A stretch of 64,000 nucleotides of DNA from Robertmurraya andreesenii (GCF_030813005.1 NZ_JAUSTU010000018.1:1-64000); one strand, 5' to 3'. Shown: positions 14,882-23,671, counted from the stretch's first letter. Numbers and translations are program-made. The notes: generated by a model from the letters alone, not told the origin.

Positions 14882-14924
14882 AAAAAGGGCAATGAACAAG
14901 CTCTTGTTCAAACTGTCCATGCCC
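14882..14924 (-). terminator. Terminator of the S10-spc-alpha ribosomal operon
   Basis: On the minus strand TGAACAAG and CTTGTTCA form a perfect inner stem around AG, inside an outer GGGCA/TGCCC pairing, followed by TTTTTC. It lies about 145 bp after rplQ, beyond the interspersed repeat. Confidence 0.85.
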
Positions 14925-14930
14925 ATTTGA

Positions 14931-15049
14931 AAAGCGGAAGCGCCTTGTCCACACCCGACAAGCACAAGACGAGCCTCACTGAAAGGTGTTCTTTCCTTTC
15001 TGGGAGGATTGGCTTGTGACCTCGAGGGTGTAGGCGCTGCAGCTAGACA
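14931..15049. repeat. Interspersed hairpin-forming repeat, copy A
   Basis: A 119-bp element starting AAAGCGGAAGCGCC and ending GGCGCTGCAGCTAGACA. The ends pair (GCGCC/GGCGC), further stems are ACACCC/GGGTGT and AAAGG/CCTTT, so the whole element can fold into one long branched hairpin. The copy at 47375-47537 shares TGCGGAATGCGC, GACGAGCC, GGATTGGCT and GGAGCTAGACA in the same order. I recall elements of this look in many Bacillus genomes. It lies between rplQ and its terminator and will be in the transcript. Confidence 0.75.
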
Positions 15050-15068
15050 CTAATCTAATTAAAACTAA

Positions 15069-15431
15069 TTAAACTAATTCAATAATTACCATTGGAGCTC
15101 CGTCACCACGACGTGGTCCAAGCTTCATGATACGAGTGTATCCGCCTTGGCGCTCTTGGTAACGAGTTGCAATATCAGCAAATAACTTTTGTACAGCGTC
15201 TTGGTTTTCTTCTGCATTTGCCACTTCATGACGAATGTAAGCAGCAGCTTGACGACGAGCATGAAGATCTCCACGCTTACCAAGCGTAATCATTTTTTCC
15301 ACAACCGAACGAAGTTCCTTCGCACGAGCTTCTGTTGTTTCAATACGCTCATTGATGATTAAGTCTGTAGCTAAGTCACGTAACATTGCTTTACGCTGAG
15401 CACTAGTGCGTCCTAACTTTCTGTATCCCAT
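15069..15431 (-). CDS. rplQ: 50S ribosomal protein L17 (bL17)
   Basis: L17 (120 aa) is a bacterial-specific large-subunit protein near the exit tunnel. It starts MGYRKLGRTSAQRKAMLRD and shows TTEARAKELRSVVEKMITLG and TRIMKLGPRRGDGAPM. AGGAGGG precedes ATG 15431. It is the last gene of the long ribosomal operon, 66 bp after rpoA. Confidence 0.97.
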   Translation of the reverse strand: MGYRKLGRTSAQRKAMLRDLATDLIINERIETTEARAKELRSVVEKMITLGKRGDLHARRQAAAYIRHEVANAEENQDAVQKLFADIATRYQERQGGYTRIMKLGPRRGDGAPMVIIELV

Positions 15432-15497
15432 GAAAGTTTCCCTCCTTTGTTGAAGTCATCAACTGGTCTTCTCTCACTTCAGATTGGCTTATTCAGT

Positions 15498-16442
15498 TCA
15501 GTCATCCTTACGTAAGCCTAATCCGAGTTCTTCTAATTTATTCTTTACCTCTTCAAGAGATTTACGTCCTAAATTACGTACCTTCATCATATCTTCTTCA
15601 GTCTTATTTGCTAATTCCTGAACAGTATTGATCCCAGCACGCTTTAAGCAGTTATATGAACGAACCGATAAATCGAGTTCTTCAATCGTCATCTCTAGAA
15701 CCTTTTCTTTTTGGTCTTCTTCCTTCTCAACCATGATTTCAGCATTTTGTGCCTCATCTGTTAAACCAACAAAGATGTTTAGATGCTCAGTAAAGATTTT
15801 TGCACCTAGTGCAATCGCATCCTGAGGACCAGTGCTTCCATCAGTCCATACATCAAGGGTTAACTTATCATAGTTAGACATTTGACCAACACGTGTATTT
15901 TCCACTTGGAAAGCAACACGTGAAACCGGAGTATAGATAGAATCGATTGGAATAACACCGATCGGTTGATCTTCTCTCTTATTTTGATCAGCAGGCGTAT
16001 AACCTCGGCCACGTCTAGCAGTTAATCGCATCCGCAAATTCCCATTTGCACCTAAGGTGGCAATATGAAGATCCGGGTTCAATATCTCTACATCACTATC
16101 ATGAGTGATATCGGCTGCTGTTACTACACCTTCACCTTGTACATCAATCTCAAGCGTCTTCTCTTCATCAGAGTAGATTTTGAGAGCTAGCTTTTTAATA
16201 TTTAAAATAATCGTTGTAACATCTTCTACGACACCTTCAATGGTAGAAAACTCATGAAGAACCCCGTCGGCTTGAATCGATGTGACAGCGGCACCTGGGA
16301 GTGACGATAGTAGGATACGACGTAAGGAGTTACCCAAAGTAGTACCATATCCACGCTCAAGTGGTTCTACGACGAACTTCCCGTACTTTGCATCATCGCT
16401 GATCTCAACCGTTTCGATTTTTGGTTTTTCTATTTCGATCAT
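15498..16442 (-). CDS. rpoA: DNA-directed RNA polymerase alpha subunit
   Basis: RpoA (314 aa) dimerises to nucleate RNA polymerase and contacts UP elements and activators. The N-terminal domain (about 1-225) starts MIEIEKPKIETVEIS and contains GYGTTLGNSLRRILLSSLPG; the C-terminal domain (about 245-314) has LDLSVRSYNCLKRAGI and NLGRKSLEEVKNKL with the DNA-contacting Arg residues. I use ATG 16442, preceded by GAAGGAGG, rather than TTG 16445. The 177-bp gap before it contains two TATAAT-like hexamers without good -35 boxes and no gene. Confidence 0.97.
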   Translation of the reverse strand: MIEIEKPKIETVEISDDAKYGKFVVEPLERGYGTTLGNSLRRILLSSLPGAAVTSIQADGVLHEFSTIEGVVEDVTTIILNIKKLALKIYSDEEKTLEIDVQGEGVVTAADITHDSDVEILNPDLHIATLGANGNLRMRLTARRGRGYTPADQNKREDQPIGVIPIDSIYTPVSRVAFQVENTRVGQMSNYDKLTLDVWTDGSTGPQDAIALGAKIFTEHLNIFVGLTDEAQNAEIMVEKEEDQKEKVLEMTIEELDLSVRSYNCLKRAGINTVQELANKTEEDMMKVRNLGRKSLEEVKNKLEELGLGLRKDD

Positions 16443-16619
16443 CAAATATACCCTCCTTCAAAACGTCGAAATCTCAGTTAAGCAACCTTAACCGAAATTC
16501 CCCCTGTATACGTTCCCGATTGTGCACAACAACTGGACTAATGATTCTGTATTATACAAAACAAAAAATTTCATATCATATCCCATTATAGACAGGGATA
16601 AAAATTCTATACAGAAAAA

Positions 16620-17009
16620 TTACACACGACGACGTTTAGGTGGACGGCAACCATTGTGTGGTACTGGAGTTACGTCTCTAATAGCAGTAACTTCAAGACC
16701 AGCTGCTTGTAAAGCACGGATTGCTGCTTCACGACCTGCACCAGGACCTTTAACTGTTACCTCTAGAGATTTCATTCCATGTTCCTGTGACGCTTTTGCT
16801 GCTGTTTCAGCTGCCATTTGTGCTGCGAAAGGAGTAGATTTACGAGAACCTTTGAATCCTAACGCACCTGCACTTGACCAAGAAATTGCATTTCCATGAA
16901 CGTCAGTGATTGTGACGATTGTGTTGTTAAAAGTAGAACGAATGTGTGCAACACCTTGTTCAATATTCTTTTTAACACGACGTTTGCGTGTATTCGTTTT
17001 GCGAGCCAT
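16620..17009 (-). CDS. rpsK: 30S ribosomal protein S11 (uS11)
   Basis: S11 (129 aa) forms part of the 30S platform near the mRNA exit. It has a basic N-terminus (ARKTNTRKRRVKKNIE), HIRSTFNNTIVTITD, GRKSTPFAAQMAAE-like SRKSTPFAAQ and the C-terminal DVTPVPHNGCRPPKRRRV. AGGAGGT precedes ATG 17009; rpsM is 21 bp upstream. Confidence 0.97.
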   Translation of the reverse strand: MARKTNTRKRRVKKNIEQGVAHIRSTFNNTIVTITDVHGNAISWSSAGALGFKGSRKSTPFAAQMAAETAAKASQEHGMKSLEVTVKGPGAGREAAIRALQAAGLEVTAIRDVTPVPHNGCRPPKRRRV

Positions 17010-17030
17010 TTAAAGTACCTCCTTTACCGA

Positions 17031-17396
17031 TTATTTCTTCTTGTTAGCTACAGTTTTACGTGGACCTTTACGAGTACGTGCATTGTTCTTAGTGTTTTGA
17101 CCGCGAACAGGTAAACCACGACGATGACGAAGACCACGATAGCTTCCGATTTCCATTAGACGCTTAATGTTTAGAGATACCTCACGACGTAGGTCACCCT
17201 CAACCTTTAGCTTGTCAATGATATCACGGATTTTATTTAATTCATCTTCTGTTAAATCGCGAACGCGAGTGTCTTCAGAAACACCAGCTTCTGCTAGAAC
17301 CTTTTGAGCAGTACTTTTTCCAATACCATAGATGTAAGTTAGAGAAATCACAACACGTTTTTCACGTGGGACGTCTACACCAGCAATACGTGCCAT
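17031..17396 (-). CDS. rpsM: 30S ribosomal protein S13 (uS13)
   Basis: S13 (121 aa) lies in the 30S head and contacts P-site tRNA and L5. It starts MARIAGVDVPREKRVVISLTYIYG and has GSYRGLRHRRGLPVRGQNTK and the basic tail RKGPRKTVANKKK. GGAGGT precedes the start. It lies between rpmJ and rpsK in the standard order. Confidence 0.97.
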   Translation of the reverse strand: MARIAGVDVPREKRVVISLTYIYGIGKSTAQKVLAEAGVSEDTRVRDLTEDELNKIRDIIDKLKVEGDLRREVSLNIKRLMEIGSYRGLRHRRGLPVRGQNTKNNARTRKGPRKTVANKKK

Positions 17397-17417
17397 TGAA
17401 TGCGCACCTCCTTAATA

Positions 17418-17785
<368 letters not shown>

Positions 17786-17836
17786 CGAACTCGTCTCCCT
17801 TCTGAGATTTTTCACAACGTAAAAAATCTGACCATT

Positions 17837-18120
17837 TTATAGATTCAAACTTTGTTCATGCATATCGTAGTTTTCCGTTAGTCCGGTTATTAATAAACTT
17901 CTTTGAACTTCTGGAGATACGAAATCAATAAGCTTAAGATGCAGTAGATTCTTCTTTTGGAAACTCAAAAATTATCGTCACCAACAGCAAATCAAACAGA
18001 ACAATCTTCTAACAACCTTACTATTATAGCATATTGAACTGTATCCCGTCCCTATGAAATTAAGACTATTTGACCTAATTGTGAACGTGAATTGTAGTCG
18101 ACCTTGTTGCCATCAATATT
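17837..18120 (-). pseudogene. Decayed KOW-domain RNA-binding protein gene between map and infA
   Basis: The minus strand carries a recognisable but broken KOW-domain protein: LGQIVLIS, stop (TAG at 18052-18054), GRDTVQYAIIVRLLEDCSV, stop (TGA 17992-17994), FAVGDDNF, stop (TGA 17965-17967), VSK, then a one-base loss in the A-run near 17955 shifts the frame to KKNLLHLKLIDFVSPEVQRS and LLITGLTENYDMH, ending TAA at 17837. Intact KOW-domain RNA-binding proteins (L14e-like) occupy this place in other Bacillaceae, with motifs like GQ.V...GRDAGQYAV and KKKNLLHLEL, as I recall them. Start codon not identifiable. Confidence 0.8.
18023..18031 (-). promoter_or_regulatory. Candidate extended -10 promoter inside the KOW pseudogene
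   Basis: The minus strand reads TGCTATAAT: TG, one base and a perfect TATAAT (18023-18028). The -35 region is poor. If used it would transcribe infA-rpmJ-rpsM and onward with a leader of about 230 bases. Confidence 0.4.
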
Positions 18121-18126
18121 TAAACA

Positions 18127-18873
18127 TCAAACTCTCGTAAGAATTTCATAGCCTGTTTCGGTGATAGCAATTGTATGCTCAAAATGAGCACATCTTTTTC
18201 CGTCGGTTGTAACAACAGTCCAATCATCTGTTAATGTCTTAACATAACGACTGCCTACATTCACCATTGGTTCAACACAAAGTACCATTCCCGGCTTTAA
18301 GGTTGGACCTTTATTAGGTGGACCGTAATGAGGAATTTGTGGATCCTCATGTAAGTCTTGCCCGATTCCATGTCCGACATACTCTCGTACGACCGAAAAA
18401 CCATTGGATTCTACATATGTTTGGATGCTATGGGAGATGTTCGATAGACGCACACCAGGACTCGCTTCCTTAAGACCAATATACAAAGATTGCTCAGTTA
18501 TATCTAACAGACGAGCTGATTCTTCGTCAATATCGCCAACAGGATAAGTCCAAGCGGAATCACCGTGGTAGCCATTATACTCTGCACCAATATCAATGCT
18601 GATAATGTCGCCTTCATGTAACATACGATCCCCTGGAATTCCGTGAACGAGCTCTTCGTTTACGGATGCACAAATACTGCCGGAGAAGCCATTATACCCT
18701 TTAAATGAAGGAATGGCACTCTGGGAACGAATGAACCTTTCAGCAATCCCATCAAGTTCCTTTGTTGTGATTCCGGGAGCAATATGCTTTTTTAATTCTT
18801 CGTGGGTTAGCGCAACAATCCGACCTGCCTCACGCATGATTTCAATCTCCCGAGGGGTTTTACAAATAATCAT
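18127..18873 (-). CDS. map: Methionine aminopeptidase, type I
   Basis: Map (248 aa) removes the initiator Met from nascent proteins using a dinuclear metal centre. Ligand motifs visible are DIGAEYNGYHGDSAWTYP (two Asp), GHGIGQDLHEDP (His), CVEPMVN (Glu) and CAHFEHTIAIT (Glu). ATG 18873 overlaps the adk stop by four bases, indicating coupling. The usual neighbour downstream is a KOW gene, here decayed. Confidence 0.97.
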   Translation of the reverse strand: MIICKTPREIEIMREAGRIVALTHEELKKHIAPGITTKELDGIAERFIRSQSAIPSFKGYNGFSGSICASVNEELVHGIPGDRMLHEGDIISIDIGAEYNGYHGDSAWTYPVGDIDEESARLLDITEQSLYIGLKEASPGVRLSNISHSIQTYVESNGFSVVREYVGHGIGQDLHEDPQIPHYGPPNKGPTLKPGMVLCVEPMVNVGSRYVKTLTDDWTVVTTDGKRCAHFEHTIAITETGYEILTRV

Positions 18874-19523
18874 GCATGCAAGCCCCCGAGTAGACTATCT
18901 ATATCATCAAACACTTTTGTAATATCCTGCTGACCATCTATATTTCTCAAGTATCCCTTTGTTTCGTAAAAATCAAGCAATGGCTGAGCTTGTTCAATAT
19001 TGACTTGCAGACGGTTTTGAACCGTTTCCGCATTATCATCCGCACGTTGATATAGTTCGCCACCACAACGGTTACAAACACCCTCTTGTGCAGGAGGATT
19101 AAAGACTAAATGATAAGTAGAACCACAGCTCTTGCAAATGCGTCGGCCTGTTAAGCGCTCCATTAGAATCTCGCGGTCTACCTCAATATTTAGAACATAG
19201 TCAAGTCTTTTACCAAGATCAGAAAGGATGCTTTCGAGTGCCTCGGCTTGAGGAACCGTTCTAGGAAAACCATCCAATAGAAATCCTTTTTGGCAATCTT
19301 CCTTGCTGAGACGTTCTCTCACAATTCCGATTGTCACTTCATCTGGAACAAGCGCTCCTTGATCCATATAAGACTTTGCTTTCAAGCCTAACTCTGTTCC
19401 TTCTTTCATTGCTGCACGAAACATATCACCAGTTGAAATATGAGGAATGGCGTATTTTTCAACGATTTTCTCAGCCTGCGTACCTTTACCAGCACCTGGA
19501 AGACCCATTAATACTAAATTCAC
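18870..19523 (-). CDS. adk: Adenylate kinase
   Basis: Adk (217 aa) interconverts AMP, ADP and ATP. It shows the P-loop GLPGAGKGTQ, AMP-binding GDMFRAA and DGFPRTVPQAE, and a LID domain with four Cys (CKSC ... CNRC), so the LID binds zinc. B. subtilis uses three Cys and an Asp there, as I recall, so the fourth Cys is a small difference. AGGAGG precedes ATG 19523. It follows secY. Confidence 0.97.
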   Translation of the reverse strand: MNLVLMGLPGAGKGTQAEKIVEKYAIPHISTGDMFRAAMKEGTELGLKAKSYMDQGALVPDEVTIGIVRERLSKEDCQKGFLLDGFPRTVPQAEALESILSDLGKRLDYVLNIEVDREILMERLTGRRICKSCGSTYHLVFNPPAQEGVCNRCGGELYQRADDNAETVQNRLQVNIEQAQPLLDFYETKGYLRNIDGQQDITKVFDDIDSLLGGLHA

Positions 19524-19580
19524 ACAAATTCCTCCTTAAGGCGAGTCGGTTTGGGAGCCAGTGAAGGTCCCAATACCGAA

Positions 19581-20873
19581 TTATTTAATAAAACCTTTAT
19601 AATGACGTTTAACAAGCTGTGCCTCGAGCTGTTTCATCGTTTCGAGTGCAACACCGATTACGATAAGCAGACTTGTTCCGCCGATTTGTGCAGACTGTGG
19701 TAAACCAGCAAGCTTCACAAAGAAAACCGGTAAAATAGCAATAGCAGCTAAGAAAATCGAGCCAACAAATGTTAAACGATATAGGACACGAGTTAAATAT
19801 TCCTGAGTATTTTTCCCTGGACGGATACCTGGAACATAACCACCCTGCTTCTTCAAGTTCTCGGCAACTTGTTCAGGGTTAACTTGTATAAACGCATAGA
19901 AATAAGAAAACGCAATGATAAGCGCTGTATAAACAACCATCCCGATCGGATGAGAATAATCAAACACTTTTTGTATCCACAAAGTAACATCATTTTGCTC
20001 AAAAAATCCAGCAATGGTTCTTGGTGTTACAATGAAGGATATCGCAAAGATAACTGGAATAACACCTGCAGCATTTACTTTTAACGGTAAATGAGAGGAC
20101 TGCCCAGTAGGCATACGTCCTGCAACCATACGCTTTGCATACTGAATTGGAATTTTACGTAAAGCTTGGTTTACGTAAATCGTTCCGACTACAATAGCAA
20201 TAATGACAGCAAGGATTATGACCATTTTGATAATGTTAAGGAATAATTGATCCCCAGCATCTTGGAATTGTTGTGCATAAATTTGGTTTAATGCTGATGG
20301 AATTCCAGCAACAATCCCTGCAAAGATAATAATGGAAATTCCATTACCTACACCCTTAGACGTGATTTGTTCACCTAACCACATTAAAAAGGCTGTTCCG
20401 GCAGTTAGAACCGTAGCTATTAGCAAGTAAGTTGTAATACCTGGGTTCGTAATTAACGCACCGCCTGCAAGATTATTGAAGCCATAGGACATTCCAAGGG
20501 CCTGAATAAACCCAAGAATAACGGTAAAATAACGTGTGAACTGTGCAAGCTTACGGCGCCCTACTTCCCCTTGCTTAGACCATTCTGTAAATTTCGGAAC
20601 AACATCCATCTGTAACAGCTGAATGATGATCGAAGCCGTAATGTACGGCATGATACCCATGGCTAAGATAGAGAAGTTCTTAAGAGCACCGCCCCCAAAT
20701 GTGTTAAGAACACCAAAGACACTTAATTGGTCCTGGGCCTTTAACACATCTGCGTTCACACCAGGGACGGGAATAAAAGTCCCAATACGGAATACAATCA
20801 ACATTAAAAGGGTGAATATGATCTTTCGTCTTATATCACCCACGCGCATAAAATTGGAGATTGTCTGAAACAT
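19581..20873 (-). CDS. secY: Preprotein translocase subunit SecY
   Basis: SecY (430 aa) is the channel of the Sec translocon, with ten hydrophobic segments. Landmarks are RVGDIRRKIIFTLLMLIVFR, the plug region FSILAMGIMPYITASI, and the cytoplasmic loop ENLKKQGGYVPGIRPGKNT. ATG 20873 overlaps the rplO stop by one base (TAATG), the usual arrangement in the spc operon. SecE is encoded at 46937. Confidence 0.97.
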   Translation of the reverse strand: MFQTISNFMRVGDIRRKIIFTLLMLIVFRIGTFIPVPGVNADVLKAQDQLSVFGVLNTFGGGALKNFSILAMGIMPYITASIIIQLLQMDVVPKFTEWSKQGEVGRRKLAQFTRYFTVILGFIQALGMSYGFNNLAGGALITNPGITTYLLIATVLTAGTAFLMWLGEQITSKGVGNGISIIIFAGIVAGIPSALNQIYAQQFQDAGDQLFLNIIKMVIILAVIIAIVVGTIYVNQALRKIPIQYAKRMVAGRMPTGQSSHLPLKVNAAGVIPVIFAISFIVTPRTIAGFFEQNDVTLWIQKVFDYSHPIGMVVYTALIIAFSYFYAFIQVNPEQVAENLKKQGGYVPGIRPGKNTQEYLTRVLYRLTFVGSIFLAAIAILPVFFVKLAGLPQSAQIGGTSLLIVIGVALETMKQLEAQLVKRHYKGFIK

Positions 20874-21313
20874 TAAATCACCTCGGTATTACCGCCGGCA
20901 GCTTCAATCGCTTCCTTCGCAGCAGAGGAGAATTTATGAGCCTTAACTGTAAGCTTTTTCTCGACTTTGCCTTTTGCAAGAATTTTGATACCTGCTTTTT
21001 CGTTGCTTACAACGCCTGTTTCAAGAAGAAGTTCTGGAGTAACTTCTGTTCCATCCTCAAAACGATTTAAAGTATCAAGGTTCACGATTGCATAATCTTT
21101 ACGATTGATGTTCGTAAAGCCGCGTTTTGGTAGACGTTGGAATAAAGGTGTTTGACCACCCTCAAAGCCTGGACGTACTCCACCGCCAGAACGAGCCTTT
21201 TGACCTTTATGACCTTTACCAGCAGTTTTGCCGTTACCTGAACCGATACCACGGCCTTTGCGTTTGCGCTCGTGACGAGAACCTTCTGCAGGTTTTAATT
21301 CATGAAGTTTCAT
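20873..21313 (-). CDS. rplO: 50S ribosomal protein L15 (uL15)
   Basis: L15 (146 aa) is a late-assembly 50S protein with a glycine/arginine-rich N-terminal extension: KLHELKPAEGSRHERKRKGR, GSGNGKTAGKGHKGQKARSG and FEGGQTPLFQRLPKRGF. AGGAGGTGCC precedes ATG 21313. The stop overlaps the secY start. Confidence 0.97.
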   Translation of the reverse strand: MKLHELKPAEGSRHERKRKGRGIGSGNGKTAGKGHKGQKARSGGGVRPGFEGGQTPLFQRLPKRGFTNINRKDYAIVNLDTLNRFEDGTEVTPELLLETGVVSNEKAGIKILAKGKVEKKLTVKAHKFSSAAKEAIEAAGGNTEVI

Positions 21314-21346
21314 GTTGGCACCTCCTTATTTGAAGAAGAATTGAAA

Positions 21347-21529
21347 TTATATTTCTTTAACCGTAACTAGGTGAGCAACCTTGTTGATCATACCGCGGAT
21401 AGCAGCATTATCAGTTTGCTCTACCGTTTGATGCATTTTGCGTAAGCCCAATGCTTTTACGGTATCCTTTTGATCTTGTGGACGACCGATGACACTGCGA
21501 GTGAGGGTAATTTGTAATTTGTTTGCCAT
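21347..21529 (-). CDS. rpmD: 50S ribosomal protein L30 (uL30)
   Basis: L30 (60 aa) starts MANKLQITLTRSVIGRPQDQ and contains ALGLRKMHQTVEQTDNAAIR. I use ATG 21529, eight bases after AAGGAGGG; the in-frame ATG at 21535 is too close to that site. It sits between rpsE and rplO. Confidence 0.96.
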   Translation of the reverse strand: MANKLQITLTRSVIGRPQDQKDTVKALGLRKMHQTVEQTDNAAIRGMINKVAHLVTVKEI

Positions 21530-21543
21530 TTCCATTTCCCTCC

Positions 21544-22044
21544 TTATCCTAACAGTTCTTCTACTGACTTACCACGTAATTTAGCTACGTCTTCAGCACG
21601 TTTTAATTGTTTTAAACCGTCCAATGTTGCACGCACCATGTTAATTGGTGTGTTTGTTCCTAGTGACTTAGATAGAATATCACCTACACCAGCTAACTCA
21701 AGAACCGCACGAACTGGGCCTCCAGCGATAACTCCAGTACCTTCTGCAGCTGGTTTAAGAAGAACTTCACCAGCGCCAAAGTGACCGATAACCTGGTGAG
21801 GAAGAGTAGTTCCTACTCTTGGTACTTCAATTAGGTTTTTCTTTGCATCTTCAATTGCCTTACGAATTGCATCTGGTACCTCTTGAGCCTTACCAGTACC
21901 AAAACCAACGTGACCGTTCTTATCTCCTACTACTACAAGAGCAGAGAAGCGAAAACGACGTCCACCTTTTACAACTTTCGCTACGCGATTCACTGTAACT
22001 ACACGTTCTTCAAGTTCAAGTTTGTTTGGATCAATACGACGCAT
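21544..22044 (-). CDS. rpsE: 30S ribosomal protein S5 (uS5)
   Basis: S5 (166 aa) helps control decoding accuracy and mRNA unwinding. It starts MRRIDPNKLELEERVVTVNR and has KGGRRFRFSALVVVGD, HVGFGTGKAQEVPDAIRKA and PINMVRATLDGLK. The spectinomycin loop (VAKVVKGGRRFRF) looks wild type. AAGGAGGGAC precedes ATG 22044. Confidence 0.97.
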   Translation of the reverse strand: MRRIDPNKLELEERVVTVNRVAKVVKGGRRFRFSALVVVGDKNGHVGFGTGKAQEVPDAIRKAIEDAKKNLIEVPRVGTTLPHQVIGHFGAGEVLLKPAAEGTGVIAGGPVRAVLELAGVGDILSKSLGTNTPINMVRATLDGLKQLKRAEDVAKLRGKSVEELLG

Positions 22045-22068
22045 CTTTTTATGTCCCTCCTTTGACTC

Positions 22069-22431
22069 TTAAAATTCCAATCCGTTTTCACGAGCTGCAT
22101 CAGCTAGTGCTTTAACACGTCCATGATAGAGGTATCCTCCACGGTCAAATACAACAGCTGTGATGCCCTTTTCTACTGCGCGCTTTGCAACTAGCTCTCC
22201 GACCTTAACTGCTGCATCAACATTGCTTGTAGATTCTAGACCAGCCTCTTTATCTAAAGTAGAAGCACTTGCGATCGTTACTCCATTTACATCGTCAATG
22301 AGTTGCGCATAAATGTGCTTGTTTGAGCGGAACACATTTAAACGAGGACGGGCTGCAGTACCAGTAAGCTTAGCACGAACACGTGCATGTCTTTTCTTAC
22401 GAGTTGCATTTTTGTCAGCCTTCGTAATCAT
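22069..22431 (-). CDS. rplR: 50S ribosomal protein L18 (uL18)
   Basis: L18 (120 aa) binds 5S rRNA with L5. It starts MITKADKNATRKKRHARVRA and has RPRLNVFRSNKHIYAQLIDD and VFDRGGYLYHGRVKALADAA. ATG 22431 follows AAAGGAG; the GTG at 22440 overlaps that site and is rejected as start. Confidence 0.96.
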   Translation of the reverse strand: MITKADKNATRKKRHARVRAKLTGTAARPRLNVFRSNKHIYAQLIDDVNGVTIASASTLDKEAGLESTSNVDAAVKVGELVAKRAVEKGITAVVFDRGGYLYHGRVKALADAARENGLEF

Positions 22432-22463
22432 TTTGGTCACTCCTTTCGTTTACCTAAGCGGCA

Positions 22464-23000
22464 TTACTTACCTGTTTTACCTTCTTTACGACGTACGTAT
22501 TCGCCTTCGTAACGGATACCTTTACCTTTATAAGGCTCTGGTGGACGAACATCACGGATGTTAGCAGCTAAAGCTCCAACACGCTCCTTATTAATACCTT
22601 TAACTGTAACTTTTGTATTGGAAGGAACATCGATTTCAAGGCCTTCTTCAGGTTCAATTTCAACAGGGTGTGAGTAACCAACGTTTAAGACAAGCTTCTT
22701 GCCTTGCTTTTGAGCACGGTAACCGACACCGATAAGCTCTAGGCTTCTTTCGAATCCTTTAGATACACCCTCAACCATATTTGCTAAAAGGGCACGAGTT
22801 GTACCGTGATTGGTACGATGTTCTTTTGAATCTGATGGACGGGAAACGTTAATCACGTTTTCTTCCACCTTAATTTCGATATCAGGGTTAAAGGTATTTG
22901 TTAATTCTCCTTTAGGACCCTTAACAGTAACGATGTTGCCGTTAATTGTAACAGTAACACCTGTTGGAATTTCAATTGGTTTTTTACCTACGCGAGACAT
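22464..23000 (-). CDS. rplF: 50S ribosomal protein L6 (uL6)
   Basis: L6 (178 aa) supports the GTPase-associated region near the sarcin-ricin loop. It starts MSRVGKKPIEIPTGVTVTIN and has the C-terminal IRDVRPPEPYKGKGIRYEGE and YVRRKEGKTGK. GGAGGTGC precedes ATG 23000. Confidence 0.97.
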   Translation of the reverse strand: MSRVGKKPIEIPTGVTVTINGNIVTVKGPKGELTNTFNPDIEIKVEENVINVSRPSDSKEHRTNHGTTRALLANMVEGVSKGFERSLELIGVGYRAQKQGKKLVLNVGYSHPVEIEPEEGLEIDVPSNTKVTVKGINKERVGALAANIRDVRPPEPYKGKGIRYEGEYVRRKEGKTGK

Positions 23001-23031
23001 TCATTGCACCTCCATTCTTTAAGAAACTCTA

Positions 23032-23430
23032 TTACCAAACGTATGCTAATACTTCTCCGCCAATTTGTTTAGCGCGAGCTTCTTTGTCTGTAAGAACGCC
23101 TTGAGAAGTAGATACTAATGCGATACCAAGTCCGTTTAGTACGCGAGGAACTTCATTTGTCTTTGCATAAACACGAAGTCCTGGCTTACTAATACGCTTT
23201 AAGCCTGTGATAACACGCTCGTTGTTTGGGCCGTATTTTAAGAAAACACGAATGATGCCTTGCTTGTTATCCTCGATATATTCCACATCACGAACGAAAC
23301 CTTCACGCTTTAAGATTTCAGCGATCTCTTTCTTAATATTAGAAGCAGGTACCTCTAATTTTTCGTGACGAACCATATTCGCATTACGGATGCGAGTTAG
23401 GAAATCTGCAATTGGATCTGTCATGACCAT
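23032..23430 (-). CDS. rpsH: 30S ribosomal protein S8 (uS8)
   Basis: S8 (132 aa) organises the central domain of 16S rRNA and in many bacteria represses its own operon. It starts MVMTDPIADFLTRIRNANMV and has ITGLKRISKPGLRVYAK and ALVSTSQGVLTDKEARAK. AAGGAGGTAAAA precedes the start; a second in-frame ATG two codons on is possible. Confidence 0.97.
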   Translation of the reverse strand: MVMTDPIADFLTRIRNANMVRHEKLEVPASNIKKEIAEILKREGFVRDVEYIEDNKQGIIRVFLKYGPNNERVITGLKRISKPGLRVYAKTNEVPRVLNGLGIALVSTSQGVLTDKEARAKQIGGEVLAYVW

Positions 23431-23460
23431 TGTTTTTTACCTCCTTCCCAGAAATGGGGT

Positions 23461-23646
23461 TTACCAGCTTGCTTTTTTCACACCAGGAATTTGTCCTTTG
23501 TATGCTAATTCACGGAAACAAATACGGCAAAGCTTAAATTTACGGTATACAGAATGTGGACGACCGCAACGTTCGCAGCGGGTATATTCTTGTACCTTAT
23601 ATTTAGGCGTGCGTTTTTGCTTCGCAATCATTGACTTTTTAGCCAC
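23461..23646 (-). CDS. rpsN: 30S ribosomal protein S14 type Z (uS14), zinc-binding
   Basis: This is the short 61-aa S14 with a zinc ribbon: CERCGRPHSVYRKFKLCRIC. It starts MAKKSMIAKQKRTPKYKVQE and ends GQIPGVKKASW. A Zn-independent longer paralogue often exists elsewhere in Bacillus genomes and is not in this window. AAGGGAGGCG precedes ATG 23646. Confidence 0.97.
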   Translation of the reverse strand: MAKKSMIAKQKRTPKYKVQEYTRCERCGRPHSVYRKFKLCRICFRELAYKGQIPGVKKASW

Positions 23647-23671
23647 GTTTTCGCCTCCCTTATTTTAGCGA

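Noticed and set aside
16443..16619. Promoter for rpoA in the rpsK-rpoA gap
   Set aside because: Two TATAAT-like hexamers are present but neither has a fair -35 box or a TGn extension.
16522..16899. 125-codon plus-strand frame opposite rpsK and the rpoA leader
   Set aside because: Lies antisense to rpsK and has the composition of a reverse-complemented ribosomal gene.
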